Source: Leptospira congkakensis (GTDB lineage Bacteria > Spirochaetota > Leptospiria > Leptospirales > Leptospiraceae). Taken from it: a DNA stretch of 64,000 bases. Made by a program: the position numbers and the translations under genes. Of the stretch, positions 53,967 through 63,739 are shown piece after piece (position 1 is the stretch's first letter; every line of letters starts with the position of its first letter). The notes under the pieces were generated by a model. The model was given only the letters and a program-made list of their open reading frames with translations. It ran no database searches and was not told the DNA's origin. The DNA lies in assembly GCF_004770265.1 (NCBI RefSeq), contig NZ_RQGQ01000013.1, forward strand, positions 3,406 to 67,405, in the 5' to 3' direction.

Positions 53967-56009
53967 ATGAAGTCCTCACTATTTTATACCCTAGCGGTAG
54001 CCATTTTTTTCGGCGCACTCGCTTTCGTTTTTTACCTCGGTAAGTTGTATTTCCCACTCAATCACGGTTTGAATCCTTTGAGCCTAGAAATCAATTTTTC
54101 TCACTTCTTAGTTGGCTTTGTGGCTCATTTAAAATCTCCCTTCGGGCGATTGCTTCTGCAAATCCTACTAATCCTTGTTACATGCAAAATCTTTTCGTTT
54201 TTGTTTTCGTTAATCAGGATTCCGAGCGTAATCGGAGAAATCACGGGAGGTTTGGTACTCGGCCCTTCACTACTTGGTATGTTGGCACCAGAATTTTCCG
54301 AGATGATCTTCCCTGCATCTTCCATGGGTTCCTTGAAATTACTCAGCCAAGTGGGTTTGATTTTTTTCATGTTTCTCATCGGGCTAGAGACCGACTGGAA
54401 AAATTTACATGGAAGTTTACATACCGCTGTTGTCATCAGCCATGTATCGATCATGTTTCCCTTTTTACTCGGTGTGATTTCTTCTTTATTTTTATTTGAA
54501 ACACTAGCACCAGAAAAAGTTTCCTTTCTATCATTCAGTCTCTTTTTGGGAATTTCTATGTCGATCACCGCTTTCCCTGTGTTAGCGCGAATCATTCAGG
54601 AAAAAAAATTAAACACTGAGAGATCGGGAGTTCTCGCAATCACATGTGCCGCAGCGGATGATGTCACGGCATGGCTGATTTTGGCTTTGATTTTAGGACT
54701 CACTTCTTCCGATTCAATGTCTGGGGTTCTGCTTTGTTTTTTTGGAGTGGTCCTCTTTCTTTATCTAGCATTCAAATATGTTAGAACAAGGTTTGCGAGT
54801 AGTCTTTCAAAATTAGAAAATATAGATTTTCTACCAAACTATATCGTATTTTTTCTTTTTATTTGGCTCACTTTTTCATCCTTATTTACGGAATCAATGG
54901 GCATTCACTCATTGTTTGGAGCATTTATCGCTGGTTCTACGATCCCAGCAAATCATAAAATCAGAAAAATCATCATTAATAAATTCCAAGATGTAAGTGT
55001 AATCTTTCTCCTACCTTTATTTTTCGCATACTCTGGTTTAAAAACTCAAATTGGTCTTTTATCAGATCCAAATTTATTTTTGATTTGTTTATTAATTCTG
55101 TTTGTTGCCATTTTTGGAAAGTTAGGTGGCAGTACCATTTCCGCAAGGTTTTTGGGAGAAACATGGAAGGATTCCCTCATCATCGGTATTCTGATGAATA
55201 CACGAGGACTTATGGAACTAATCGTTTTAAACATCGGATTAGAAATGGGAATCATCGGGCCAGAATTATTCACCATTATGGTGATTATGGCTTTGGTAAC
55301 GACAGCAATGAGTGGTCCAGCCATCAATTTGGTGCAGAGACTTTTCAAAAAGAAAAGTATTCCTGATGTTGTTCCTGTTTTGGAAAACTCAGGCCAAGGT
55401 ATTCATCCCAAAATTTTGATCGCCTTTGCCAGACCCAAAACAGGAATTGACTTGGTAAAACTTTGTTATAAAATTTTTCCAAACGCAAAGTTCAGAACCT
55501 TCCATGTGAACCAAAACTATAATTTTGACATTGAACAATCTCAGTATGAAATGTCCATTCTCTTCGAAAACATTAGGTTTATTTCCGCAAATGAAGGGAT
55601 CCCTGTGGACTTTCAATTTTCCTCTTCAGAAAATTTTGAAACTGCTTTATGGGAACAGATAAATGAATACAACCCAGACCTTTTGATTTTAGGGTCACCT
55701 AACGTAGAATCATGGAAAGAAATCAATAAAGGTCCAATTAAAAAGATCATTAAATCTTCAAATTGTTCGGTGGCAGTATTCGTAAACAAAGGACTCGAAT
55801 CATTAAATAAAATTTTTATGGAATCTGATTCAGAAGGTGCTGTTTCCATCATCAATAGTTTGGGAGGAGATCCAAGTTTATTCAAACAATGGCAAGATGG
55901 GGATCATTTTGATCCAAATCATCATGTATTTGTTAGAGATTGGAACACAGAGAAAGACTTCGAATTTCTGAAAAAGAACTATTTGATTTTGGGTAAAAAA
56001 CGAAGTTAA
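53967..56009 (+). CDS. CPA2-type cation:proton antiporter with USP-like C-terminal domain
   Basis: The N-terminal 450 residues form a Na+/H+ exchanger domain of 12-13 segments (VIGEITGGLVLGPSLLG, QVGLIFFMFLIGLETD, AADDVTAWLILALILG with the Asp pair of the ion site, and MNTRGLMELIVLNIGLEMG). The C-terminal 220 residues resemble a universal-stress domain (HPKILIAFARPKTG, LLILGSPNVESWKE). It should export K+ or Na+ for H+. It is under the c-di-AMP riboswitch, as potassium transporters are in other bacteria. Confidence 0.94.
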   Translation: MKSSLFYTLAVAIFFGALAFVFYLGKLYFPLNHGLNPLSLEINFSHFLVGFVAHLKSPFGRLLLQILLILVTCKIFSFLFSLIRIPSVIGEITGGLVLGPSLLGMLAPEFSEMIFPASSMGSLKLLSQVGLIFFMFLIGLETDWKNLHGSLHTAVVISHVSIMFPFLLGVISSLFLFETLAPEKVSFLSFSLFLGISMSITAFPVLARIIQEKKLNTERSGVLAITCAAADDVTAWLILALILGLTSSDSMSGVLLCFFGVVLFLYLAFKYVRTRFASSLSKLENIDFLPNYIVFFLFIWLTFSSLFTESMGIHSLFGAFIAGSTIPANHKIRKIIINKFQDVSVIFLLPLFFAYSGLKTQIGLLSDPNLFLICLLILFVAIFGKLGGSTISARFLGETWKDSLIIGILMNTRGLMELIVLNIGLEMGIIGPELFTIMVIMALVTTAMSGPAINLVQRLFKKKSIPDVVPVLENSGQGIHPKILIAFARPKTGIDLVKLCYKIFPNAKFRTFHVNQNYNFDIEQSQYEMSILFENIRFISANEGIPVDFQFSSSENFETALWEQINEYNPDLLILGSPNVESWKEINKGPIKKIIKSSNCSVAVFVNKGLESLNKIFMESDSEGAVSIINSLGGDPSLFKQWQDGDHFDPNHHVFVRDWNTEKDFEFLKKNYLILGKKRS

Positions 56010-56125
56010 ACGTTTTCAATTTTAATCCATTTCCTTTGGTTTTCTCAAGTGAAATGTGAAATGAAAAATCTAAGATGATCCGCTCCAAGGGAAGTATTCC
56101 TTTCCTTGGTTCGATTCTCTTAAAC

Positions 56126-56518
56126 TTAAGTTTTGATCACATTCCGAATTTTATCCCAATAATTTTGGCGCCAACCTTCTTCTACATCATCGATGAGTTC
56201 TTTCGGCACACCACGATGAGTGAGTACGAGCTCAGTTCCACCTTCAGAAGTTTCTTTTAACGTAAAAGTAGCCATAGAAAAAATTCCCTCGGGAAAATCG
56301 TTTCGTCTCCAGGCCTGGACAATTCGTTTTGAGGGTTTAAGATCCACAATGATGCCGGTAACTTTTCCAGACAGAGCAGAAAAGTTACCGCCGATACGTT
56401 TGCTGATCGTCGCCGTTTCACCAGTCAAAGCAGAGACTTTCTTTGAATCTGCGATGTACTGATAGATCGTTGTGGGAGCAGCCCTGAATTTTACTTTTTG
56501 TTTAATCGTTTTACACAT
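56126..56518 (-). CDS. SRPBCC (AHSA1-like) protein
   Basis: This 130-residue START/SRPBCC fold protein has FRAAPTTIYQYIADSKKVSALTG, the typical first strand and helix, IVDLKPSKRIVQAWRRNDFPEG and GGTELVLTHRGVPKELIDDVEEGW with the conserved W. It matches the AHSA1 family. Ligand unknown. It is convergent with the antiporter gene and separated by a 116-base gap. Confidence 0.9.
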   Translation of the reverse strand: MCKTIKQKVKFRAAPTTIYQYIADSKKVSALTGETATISKRIGGNFSALSGKVTGIIVDLKPSKRIVQAWRRNDFPEGIFSMATFTLKETSEGGTELVLTHRGVPKELIDDVEEGWRQNYWDKIRNVIKT

Positions 56519-56636
56519 CTTGGATTACCTTGTATGAATTTCCAAATCCTATTCTACACTTTCAATACGGTTTTCTGGTTTTTCTGAAAAATAAATTATT
56601 GGCATCGCAAAACCGCTCTGATAAACTCTATTAGTC

Positions 56637-58121
56637 ATGAAATTATTAATTGCCCTACTCCTCTTTCTATTTCTCTCCTGCAAACCAGCAGATCTTAATA
56701 ATTCTGGTGACCCATTCTCAAACTCTTATGTGTCGCAGAACCTTGTTTTGTGTGCTTTAGGAAAAGGATTCTGTGATCCATGTGTAGGTGTTTCAAACTA
56801 TATATCATTTATGGAATCGATCGGTTCTGGTATCATGGTTGGTTTGAGATCTGTCCTTGATTCCAGTCAAAACTCTTATGTGATTGGACAGACAAATCAA
56901 TTGGTCGCTGGAGCAGATGGAATCACTTCTTTTCAAGGAACCGTTGGGAATTCCCAGAATTTGATTCTATCAAAAAAAAATAAACAAGGTGGAAAGGAAT
57001 GGATTAAATACTTAGGTCGAAAGTCAGACAGGCCCATTGGTATCCTTCATACAAAAAATGGAGGAATCTATTTTTTTGCATCCACTCCCACTTCATTACC
57101 TGGCCCCAAACGCTCATTTGTTGGAACCCCAGACTCAAGCAGCAATATAATTTTAGGTAAAATGAATCCAAACGGAAATCTAGAATGGTTCACTTATTTA
57201 AATAACGGAACCACTGCTACATCCGATTTACATTTGGTGGATATGATAGATACGGAAGACCAATCAGGTATTTTGCTTTTTGGAAATGCAGATACTGCGC
57301 TTGCAAATCCAGGAACCATACTTACAGCCGCTCCCTCAAATAACGATTGGTTTCTCATGAAAATTTCTTATTCGGGGGACCCAATTAGTATAAGATACTA
57401 TGAAGTACCTACACCTCTCAGTAGTTTTAGGCCAAGAAAATTTGTTTCCATTCCGAATAACGGAGGTTACTACTTACAAGCTAGCGTTTTAAATACTTTT
57501 AGTTTGTATCCAAATGGATTAAATACATATACTGGATCATTTAACAATGCTCTCATCGTTAAATTAGCTTCTAACTTAAATTATGAATGGCATCGCTATT
57601 TTGGAACATCTAGTGGAGCCCCAGAAGACACACCTTTTTTTCCTATGGTCGCTCTCTCTGATTCCTCTCTTGTTTTTGCCAATAATTTCAATGTAAACAT
57701 AATCACACTCGGGTTAGGTCATCCAGAAACAACTCCGACAAATTATGCAAGTTTATTCTATTCAGTGAATGCTAGTGGTGCTCTTCTATACTCTAGTTTT
57801 ACTTTTGGATTAGGAGATATTGCAAAAACATATGAACTAGTCAAAAAAAATGATAACGAGTTAATTGCATTTAACGGAAGTGGGGGCGGGGCGGCAGAGA
57901 ACGCAAGTATCGTGAAAATCAGTGCAACTAACTTCACAAAGCTTGCAAGTCAACCAAGACCAGGTGTATTTTTAACTTCGGGATGCCTGGTCTGCGGAAA
58001 AATCTTTGCCACCGCCTACTCACCGATAAACGTAGATGGTGCCATCATTCCTTTTGGGGCAGGTTCAGGAGTGGGAGGAGTGTTTAACTCCTACCACAGC
58101 GTGTTTTCTCCGTCTTTTTGA
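56637..58121 (+). CDS. Putative surface lipoprotein, beta-propeller-like
   Basis: A lipoprotein signal (LLFLFLSCKPAD, lipobox LSC) is followed by 470 residues of repeated beta blades: NLILSKKNKQGGKEWIKYLG, NIILGKMNPNGNLEWFTYLN, WFLMKISYSGD, LIVKLASNLNYEWHRYFG. Each blade gives a -x-K-x-x-x-G-x-x-x-W-like line, as in SBBP-type propellers. Four Cys are near the start (CALGKGFCDPC) and two near the end (CLVC). It is likely on the outer membrane. No function is known. Confidence 0.82.
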   Translation: MKLLIALLLFLFLSCKPADLNNSGDPFSNSYVSQNLVLCALGKGFCDPCVGVSNYISFMESIGSGIMVGLRSVLDSSQNSYVIGQTNQLVAGADGITSFQGTVGNSQNLILSKKNKQGGKEWIKYLGRKSDRPIGILHTKNGGIYFFASTPTSLPGPKRSFVGTPDSSSNIILGKMNPNGNLEWFTYLNNGTTATSDLHLVDMIDTEDQSGILLFGNADTALANPGTILTAAPSNNDWFLMKISYSGDPISIRYYEVPTPLSSFRPRKFVSIPNNGGYYLQASVLNTFSLYPNGLNTYTGSFNNALIVKLASNLNYEWHRYFGTSSGAPEDTPFFPMVALSDSSLVFANNFNVNIITLGLGHPETTPTNYASLFYSVNASGALLYSSFTFGLGDIAKTYELVKKNDNELIAFNGSGGGAAENASIVKISATNFTKLASQPRPGVFLTSGCLVCGKIFATAYSPINVDGAIIPFGAGSGVGGVFNSYHSVFSPSF

Positions 58122-58140
58122 ACCTTTTATAAATTTTTTT

Positions 58141-59754
58141 TCAATTCAACATTTGGAAAAAGTCATTTCCTTTGTCATCCACCACAATAAAGGCAGGAAA
58201 GTTTTCCACATCAATCGACCATACGGCTTCCATACCTAACTCTGGAAAATCGAGGACTTCTACCTTTTTGATATTTTCTTTTGCAAGAAGGGCTGCTGGT
58301 CCTCCGATGGATCCGAGATAAAAACCACCGTTCTTTTTGCAACTATCAGTGACTACTTTGGAACGATTTCCTTTGGCAAGAGAAATCATAGAGTAACCTT
58401 TCTCTTGGAAAAGAGGAACGTAACTATCCATACGACCAGCTGTGGTTGGACCAAAGGATCCCGATGGCATTCCTTCTGGAGTTTTGGCAGGGCCCGCATA
58501 ATACACAGGATGGTTTTTGAAATAATCAGGAAGAGGTTCACCCTTATCCAATTTTTCCTTTAACTTCGCATGAGCAATGTCACGAGCCACAACAAGGCGA
58601 CCAGACAACATGACACGTGTTTTTACAGGATACTTAGTGAGAACTTTTAGAATTTCAGGCATTGGTTGGTTGAGATTGATATGAACCGATTCTGTATTAG
58701 AATCCACTTCATCAATGGTTGGTAAAAACTTAGAAGGATCGTATTCTAGTTTTTCTAAATAGATTCCGTCTTTGGTAATTTTTGCTTTGATGTTACGATC
58801 GGCACTGCAACTCACACCAAGTCCCACAGGACAAGATGCTCCATGGCGAGGAAGTCGGATGACTTTAAAATCATGAGCCAAATACTTTCCACCGAACTGA
58901 GCTCCGATTCCTGATTTTTGAGCCGCAACTAACATCTTTTCTTCGAGTTCCACATCTCGGAACGCAGAACCAAATTTATCACCTTTCGTTGGCAAATGAT
59001 CCAAATACCCAGCTGACGCTAGTTTTACGGTTTTTAAATTGGCCTCTGCAGATGTTCCCCCAATCACAACTGCAATGTGGTAAGGAGGACAAGCCGCTGT
59101 TCCTAAGTTGGATACTTTTTCCGTAATGAATTTTTCGAGAGAAGCCGGATTGAGAAGTGCTTTTGTTTCTTGGAAAAGATAGGTTTTGTTAGCCGACCCG
59201 CCTCCTTTTGCCAAAAATAAAAAACTGTATTTGTCGCCAGGAGTGGAATAAATATCAATCTGTGCTGGCAAATTGGAACCTGAGTTGACCTCGTCATACA
59301 TAGTGAGAGGAACCACTTGCGAATAACGTAAGTTTCGATTTACATAAGTATTATAAATTCCACGCGAAAGTGCCTCCGCATCATCGCCACCGGTGATCAC
59401 ATACTCGCCTTTTTTTGCCATCACAATCCCTGTTCCTGTATCTTGGCAGGAGGGAAGTTGTTTGTCTGCAGCGATTACGGCATTTTTGAGTAAGGCCATT
59501 GCCACAAAACGATCATTTGGTGTTGCTTCAGGATCATCTAAAATTTTACGAACTTTTGTAAGATGTGCTGTTCTTAAATAAAAAGATACATCTTCCATTG
59601 CCTTTTCAGCCAGGAAGGTAAGTCCTTCCGGTTCCACTTTTAGAATTTCTTTATCACCAAAGGGAACTGTACTCACATAATCTTTTGTTAACAATTTGTA
59701 TTCGGTGGTGTCCCCGTTTAAAGGAAAAGGATCGGCGTAAAAAAACTCTGGCAT
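58141..59754 (-). CDS. Fumarate hydratase, class I (iron-sulphur)
   Basis: This is the oxygen-sensitive 4Fe-4S fumarase. Motifs are [48 protein letters not shown] and the C-terminal [19 protein letters not shown]. Conserved Cys that hold the cluster are within those blocks. The length of 537 residues fits the FumA/FumB form. Upstream on the minus strand, 18 bases precede the ATG's ribosome site. It duplicates the reaction of FumC at 52292. Confidence 0.95.
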   Translation of the reverse strand: MPEFFYADPFPLNGDTTEYKLLTKDYVSTVPFGDKEILKVEPEGLTFLAEKAMEDVSFYLRTAHLTKVRKILDDPEATPNDRFVAMALLKNAVIAADKQLPSCQDTGTGIVMAKKGEYVITGGDDAEALSRGIYNTYVNRNLRYSQVVPLTMYDEVNSGSNLPAQIDIYSTPGDKYSFLFLAKGGGSANKTYLFQETKALLNPASLEKFITEKVSNLGTAACPPYHIAVVIGGTSAEANLKTVKLASAGYLDHLPTKGDKFGSAFRDVELEEKMLVAAQKSGIGAQFGGKYLAHDFKVIRLPRHGASCPVGLGVSCSADRNIKAKITKDGIYLEKLEYDPSKFLPTIDEVDSNTESVHINLNQPMPEILKVLTKYPVKTRVMLSGRLVVARDIAHAKLKEKLDKGEPLPDYFKNHPVYYAGPAKTPEGMPSGSFGPTTAGRMDSYVPLFQEKGYSMISLAKGNRSKVVTDSCKKNGGFYLGSIGGPAALLAKENIKKVEVLDFPELGMEAVWSIDVENFPAFIVVDDKGNDFFQMLN

Positions 59755-59905
59755 GGTAACCTCTATTTATAACTTCTAATTTCAAGGGATTCCTCCTTTC
59801 GTAAATGAATTTTTGCAGGGACTGTTGGAAACACCCAGAAGAATACAAATGTCCAAAAGGAAAAAATCGTTTCCATTTCCAAAAATCAGTTTATAACAAG
59901 GGAAA

Positions 59906-60874
59906 ATGAAACAGAACCTAATCTACATATTCCTTGTTTCTGTCTCTTCTATGATTTTTGCTGAAGGTGAAGGTCGGGAAACAGAAAGGCCCGTACCAGA
60001 AGGAAACAGCAAAAAATCGGAATGGAGTTTGCTCTTAAAAAGACAAACCTACCAATACCTTCCTTATGAATACAGTTCTCTCACTGATAAAAACGAATCC
60101 ATTCTCCCCACACGTTCCAGTTCGGCTCTGAAAGAAAATGGAAAGGTTCTCATTCCCTTTGTGTTCAGTTACGAAAACTTAGAAAAGGGATTCAAACTGG
60201 AACTCTCTTATTTTGAAATTGAAATCGTAAATGCAAACACCTTACTGTACCAACAATCGAATCAAGGAGGAAACCTATCTCGATTTTATCTTTCTCCAAC
60301 GGCTCGCTCTGAGTTTGAACTGAACCTTTACCAAACATTTTTACTTAACAAAGATTGGAAATTGAATCTGGGAGGTGGGGTTCGTAATATCAACCGCTAT
60401 CTTTACGGAAATTATTTAGGCCAAGGAACCTTCAAAGAATACTTTTTTACTTACGGCCAACAAGCCTCTATCCAAACTATCTACCAACTGAACCAAGATT
60501 TTGCACTTCACCTAACAATGGATGTATTTTATACACAAGGTACTCGATTTTTCAAACAACCAAATCTAATGGAAGACAGATTCCAATATTCATTGTCCAC
60601 AGCTGGCACTGGAGGAATCTTTCGCGGTTATGAATTGGATGGTTCTCTTTCCTATTCCTTTCATCCCAATATGAAATTCTTTGTGGGTTACAATATGATT
60701 GTTTCCAAGTTCTCTTATTTAAACTACAACGAAATTCAAATCAGCCGGAGTACAGAAAATTTAGGATCCCAAAATCCTTCTCTCGCAGGAGTTTGGGAAA
60801 TGAATCGTCCCCAAAAATCAGAAAACTTTGATACACTCCGAGGAATGTATTTAGGAATGATGGTGAGTTTTTAG
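59906..60874 (+). CDS. Hypothetical exported beta-barrel-like protein
   Basis: Family not recognised. A signal peptide (NLIYIFLVSVSSMIFA) precedes a 300-residue chain of alternating amphipathic strands with many Tyr and Phe (FVFSYENLEKGFKLELSYFEIEI, FSFHPNMKFFVGYNM-like) and a last strand LRGMYLGMMVSF ending in Phe, as in outer-membrane barrels. It stands alone, with an intergenic gap on both sides. Function unknown. Confidence 0.8.
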   Translation: MKQNLIYIFLVSVSSMIFAEGEGRETERPVPEGNSKKSEWSLLLKRQTYQYLPYEYSSLTDKNESILPTRSSSALKENGKVLIPFVFSYENLEKGFKLELSYFEIEIVNANTLLYQQSNQGGNLSRFYLSPTARSEFELNLYQTFLLNKDWKLNLGGGVRNINRYLYGNYLGQGTFKEYFFTYGQQASIQTIYQLNQDFALHLTMDVFYTQGTRFFKQPNLMEDRFQYSLSTAGTGGIFRGYELDGSLSYSFHPNMKFFVGYNMIVSKFSYLNYNEIQISRSTENLGSQNPSLAGVWEMNRPQKSENFDTLRGMYLGMMVSF

Positions 60875-60977
60875 GGGATCTTAAATGACATTTCCAGTTT
60901 TCAACTTCCAAACAAAGTCAACGGGATTTTGTTCCCTACTTGACTTAGAAACAGAAGAGTTATACAATCTCTGAACT

Positions 60978-61412
60978 ATGAAATTCACGGTTTCCATCGA
61001 TATTAATAAACCACTCGACTTTGTGATCCAAACATTTGATGATCCGGAAAATTTAAAACGATGGATGAAAGGACTTGTATCCTTTGAACCCATCTCAGGA
61101 ACCCCCGGCCAACCAGGTGCCAAATCCAAACTGACTTTCAATCACAATGGCCGTAAAATGGAAATGGAAGAAACCATTACCGTAAAGAATCTACCGAAAG
61201 AATTTTCTGGAACTTACGAAATCAGTGGGATTTGGAATTTAGTGCAAAACCAATTTGAAGCCCTTTCTCCCAATCTCACTCGTTATACTTCCGTTCAAGA
61301 ATTTCGTATGAAAGCACCGATGAAATGGTTTTCTCTACTTTTACAACCAATGTTTCGAAAACAATCCCTCCAACATTTGCAAAGTTTCAAACAGTTTACA
61401 GAATCTCTTTGA
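60978..61412 (+). CDS. SRPBCC-family protein
   Basis: This 144-residue protein begins KFTVSIDINKPLDFVIQTFDD, the classic first strand, P-x-x-V helix and Asp/Glu turn of SRPBCC. It contains NLKRWMKGLVSFEPISGTPG and ends in a long C-terminal helix. No membrane segment. The ligand is unknown. The third SRPBCC protein in the window (others at 12407 and 56126). Confidence 0.9.
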   Translation: MKFTVSIDINKPLDFVIQTFDDPENLKRWMKGLVSFEPISGTPGQPGAKSKLTFNHNGRKMEMEETITVKNLPKEFSGTYEISGIWNLVQNQFEALSPNLTRYTSVQEFRMKAPMKWFSLLLQPMFRKQSLQHLQSFKQFTESL

Positions 61413-61447
61413 TCCATTTGTATTTGCGCTTATAAATGTTTTCTATT

Positions 61448-62467
61448 TTATTCGTTTTTCGATCTCAACTGACCAACAAAATTTGTGATCGATTCCTTTA
61501 ACTCAGTAACTCCTGGTTCTTCATAGGGAAAATGTCCTGCTCCTGTAAGTTCTACATATTCTTTCTTAGATGGGATTCGATCAAAGAAAGATTTGCTTAA
61601 CTCCTTTGGGGTCCACGGGTCAATGTTTGGGTGCGCTAGTAGTACGGGACATACTTGAAATTTTTCAGGCTCTAACTTAGGACTATAGTTCAAAAATGTA
61701 TTTAAAAAACCCAAACTTACTTTGGAGCCACCAGCATAAGGGTCTTCTGCAAATACTTTTGAAAAACTTGGATCGTTTGTAATGTATTGCATTTTGCTAA
61801 ACCATTTGATGGGAAAATACATTCCATTGGTCACAAAAGAGAAAACAGAATTGATTGGCATTCCCACTCGACTGAAAAACCAATTGGAAGCAATCGCATC
61901 TCGCACTTTTGGATTTCTGGGATCAACAAGAGTTGTTACAATCAACCCATCCACCTCACCATTGTAAGCAGCGGCTTGATAAGCGAGCATTCCGCCGATA
62001 CTGAGTCCAAATAAAATCAATTTTTGGTTTTTCTGTTTTTCTTTTTGAATGAATTCATTTAATACCAGAACCCAATCTTCATAAGGAACATATCTTTTAT
62101 CAGATGGGATTTTTGTAAGACCAAATCCTGGTAAGTCGGGAGCCACCCATTCACAACCAAGTGACTCCAGTCCAACAGCAATACTTCCAAGGATCCTACC
62201 ATTTCCCCCACCTCCGTGGATGAGAATGATTTTGCAGTCGGCATCTTTTTTTGTGTATCGATCCACATGAACTTGATAATCCATAATGGTGATAAATTCT
62301 TCTTTTGGTAAATTGTTCTTTTTAAACCTTAAATAATCTGGAAGGAAGTGTTGGTATCTATGCCAATGGGAAATTTTACTATAGCTGTCTGGTTTTTCGA
62401 CGGAGGAAACACAGGAAACCAAATGACAAAAAACAAATAAACTAAATAGTCTAAGTAAGGATTTCAT
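61448..62467 (-). CDS. Alpha/beta hydrolase-family lipoprotein
   Basis: A lipoprotein signal (FVFCHLVSCVSS) precedes an alpha/beta hydrolase with the nucleophile elbow FGLSIGGMLAYQ, the oxyanion loop LIHGGGGNG and a late GAGHFPYEEPG with the catalytic His. The Asp of the triad is in PNIDPWTP. The length of 339 residues is normal. It is anchored to a membrane by the lipid and is probably an esterase or lipase; the substrate is not known. No close neighbour on its strand. Confidence 0.92.
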   Translation of the reverse strand: MKSLLRLFSLFVFCHLVSCVSSVEKPDSYSKISHWHRYQHFLPDYLRFKKNNLPKEEFITIMDYQVHVDRYTKKDADCKIILIHGGGGNGRILGSIAVGLESLGCEWVAPDLPGFGLTKIPSDKRYVPYEDWVLVLNEFIQKEKQKNQKLILFGLSIGGMLAYQAAAYNGEVDGLIVTTLVDPRNPKVRDAIASNWFFSRVGMPINSVFSFVTNGMYFPIKWFSKMQYITNDPSFSKVFAEDPYAGGSKVSLGFLNTFLNYSPKLEPEKFQVCPVLLAHPNIDPWTPKELSKSFFDRIPSKKEYVELTGAGHFPYEEPGVTELKESITNFVGQLRSKNE

Positions 62468-62571
62468 AAGTATGAGTTTTGAAAATTAAAATGATATGTC
62501 AACTACAGGTTAATCGCCATACCTTGAAATACCAAACAAACAGAGAGATAAAGTTTGAAAGTTGATAATGC

Positions 62572-63039
62572 CTAACTTTTTTTAGAAGTTACTTTCTTTG
62601 GCAGATTTTTTTCATAAATCTGAATCCAATCCTTGGGGCCTATCTTTGATACAAGCTCTCCAATCAGTTTCCAAGGCATGTCTTCTAACTTTTTAAATCG
62701 GATACAACTTTTCCCCATATCCAATTTGGTTTTACAATGTTTTGGATATTCGGTTTGGAACCATTTTAGTAATTTCTCATCTGCGTAAATTCCCATATGA
62801 TAGAGGGCGAGTCCATTCTTTTGAGATGCAATATGGATAAAAGGAAGTGCTAGTTCCGGGGTTACATGATAACCTGCAGGATACGTTTTTTTAGGCACAA
62901 CAAACCCAATCATTTTGTATTGGATGGTTTCCTCAAAACCTTTGGGGAGATTCTTTTTAACGATGTCTCGGAGTTTGGAAAATGATTCCCTTCGATCTTC
63001 TGGTAAGGATTGGATGTATTCGAAAGCAGTGTTTGGCAT
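62572..63039 (-). CDS. DUF1801-family protein
   Basis: This 155-residue protein has the DUF1801 features: an N-terminal FEYIQSLPEDRRESFSKLRDIV helix, IQYKMIGFVVPKKTYPAGYH and KSCIRFKKLEDMPWKLIGELV. It is a small globular cytoplasmic protein, likely binding a ligand but without a known enzyme role. It lies 25 bases downstream of the PIN-domain toxin gene on the same strand. Confidence 0.9.
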   Translation of the reverse strand: MPNTAFEYIQSLPEDRRESFSKLRDIVKKNLPKGFEETIQYKMIGFVVPKKTYPAGYHVTPELALPFIHIASQKNGLALYHMGIYADEKLLKWFQTEYPKHCKTKLDMGKSCIRFKKLEDMPWKLIGELVSKIGPKDWIQIYEKNLPKKVTSKKS

Positions 63040-63064
63040 GGTATTGAATAAACTTTGTTTGGAA

Positions 63065-63466
63065 TTAAGACCAAATAGTTTTTAAACCAGATATTTTGTA
63101 TTTTTTTATTTCTAAATCTTTCGAGATAAAAATGAATTTTCTTGATAAACATTGCCATATAAGCATTCGATTAAAAGGATCTTTGTGAAAATCTTCCCTC
63201 AAATTATGGTAAGTAGAAGCTTCGTCCTGGTTTAGTTCAATGATGTTAATATTTAATTTTTCGAGAAGGTGCGGGATATCTTCTGGTTTAAGTCCTGAGA
63301 GCTTTAGTTTACCGAGCCTGAATTTTAAAGAAATTTCCCATAATGAAATTGTGCTAACTAAAATTTGATTGTTTTGATCTTTAACGATGGAAGAAACTTT
63401 TTTACTTAATTGTTTTGAATCTCCAATTACCCAAAGTAAGGCGTGAGTATCTAAAAGGTATGCCAT
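63065..63466 (-). CDS. PIN-domain toxin (VapC-like)
   Basis: This 133-residue PIN-domain ribonuclease has the N-terminal LLDTHALLW with Asp6, the Glu44 helix SLWEISLKFRLGKL and DPFNRMLIWQ at residues 96-105, where the usual second Asp (DPFDR) reads Asn99. A further Asp117 is in ISKDLEIKKY. It should cut RNA (often tRNA) if active. It overlaps the antitoxin stop by one base, the standard type II module. The Asn substitution may weaken activity. Confidence 0.9.
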   Translation of the reverse strand: MAYLLDTHALLWVIGDSKQLSKKVSSIVKDQNNQILVSTISLWEISLKFRLGKLKLSGLKPEDIPHLLEKLNINIIELNQDEASTYHNLREDFHKDPFNRMLIWQCLSRKFIFISKDLEIKKYKISGLKTIWS

Positions 63467-63702
63467 TAGATATTTAAGAATTCTTCTTCCGTAATAGAAA
63501 AATCTTTATCAAAAGATATTTTGACTTTCCCATCAAGTAGACCAATTTTTCTATTAGCAGCGGTTTTTGGATGAATCGGAACGATCATAGCGATTGTATT
63601 CTTATTTTTGCCAAAAAGAATTCCAACTTTTTCACCTTTTTTAACGGACTCAAGAACTTCCGAAAAATGTGATTTCAGTTTACCAACGGAATAAGATTTC
63701 AT
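63466..63702 (-). CDS. Phd/YefM-family antitoxin
   Basis: This 78-residue antitoxin starts MKSYSVGKLKSHFSEVLESVKKGEKVGIL, the DNA-binding beta-alpha-alpha fold of the Phd/YefM group, and has an acidic, likely disordered, toxin-binding tail. It should neutralise the PIN toxin encoded next to it and repress the pair. No Shine-Dalgarno is visible before the ATG at 63702; the promoter places the transcript start within a few bases of the start codon, so the mRNA may be leaderless. Confidence 0.92.
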   Translation of the reverse strand: MKSYSVGKLKSHFSEVLESVKKGEKVGILFGKNKNTIAMIVPIHPKTAANRKIGLLDGKVKISFDKDFSITEEEFLNI

Positions 63703-63711
63703 AACACTTTT

Positions 63712-63739
63712 ATTTTAATGTAAGTTGACAAGTTGTCAA
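63712..63739 (-). promoter_or_regulatory. Toxin-antitoxin promoter with a 15-base palindromic operator
   Basis: On the minus strand, TTGACA (63739-63734) and TAAAAT (63717-63712) are 16 bases apart. The -35 box is one arm of TTGACAA-N-TTGTCAA (63725-63739), a perfect 7+7 palindrome. A repressor bound here would block the polymerase. The -10 box is nine bases before the antitoxin ATG. Confidence 0.8.

Noticed and set aside
54125..54595. A 156-codon open frame antisense to the antiporter
   Set aside because: It is complementary to the membrane-helix codons of a well-supported transporter and has no motif of its own.
62566..62572. GCCTAAC resembling an integron attC core end
   Set aside because: No matching GTTRRRY partner or the internal inverted repeats of attC were found within the expected distance, so an integron cassette is not supported.
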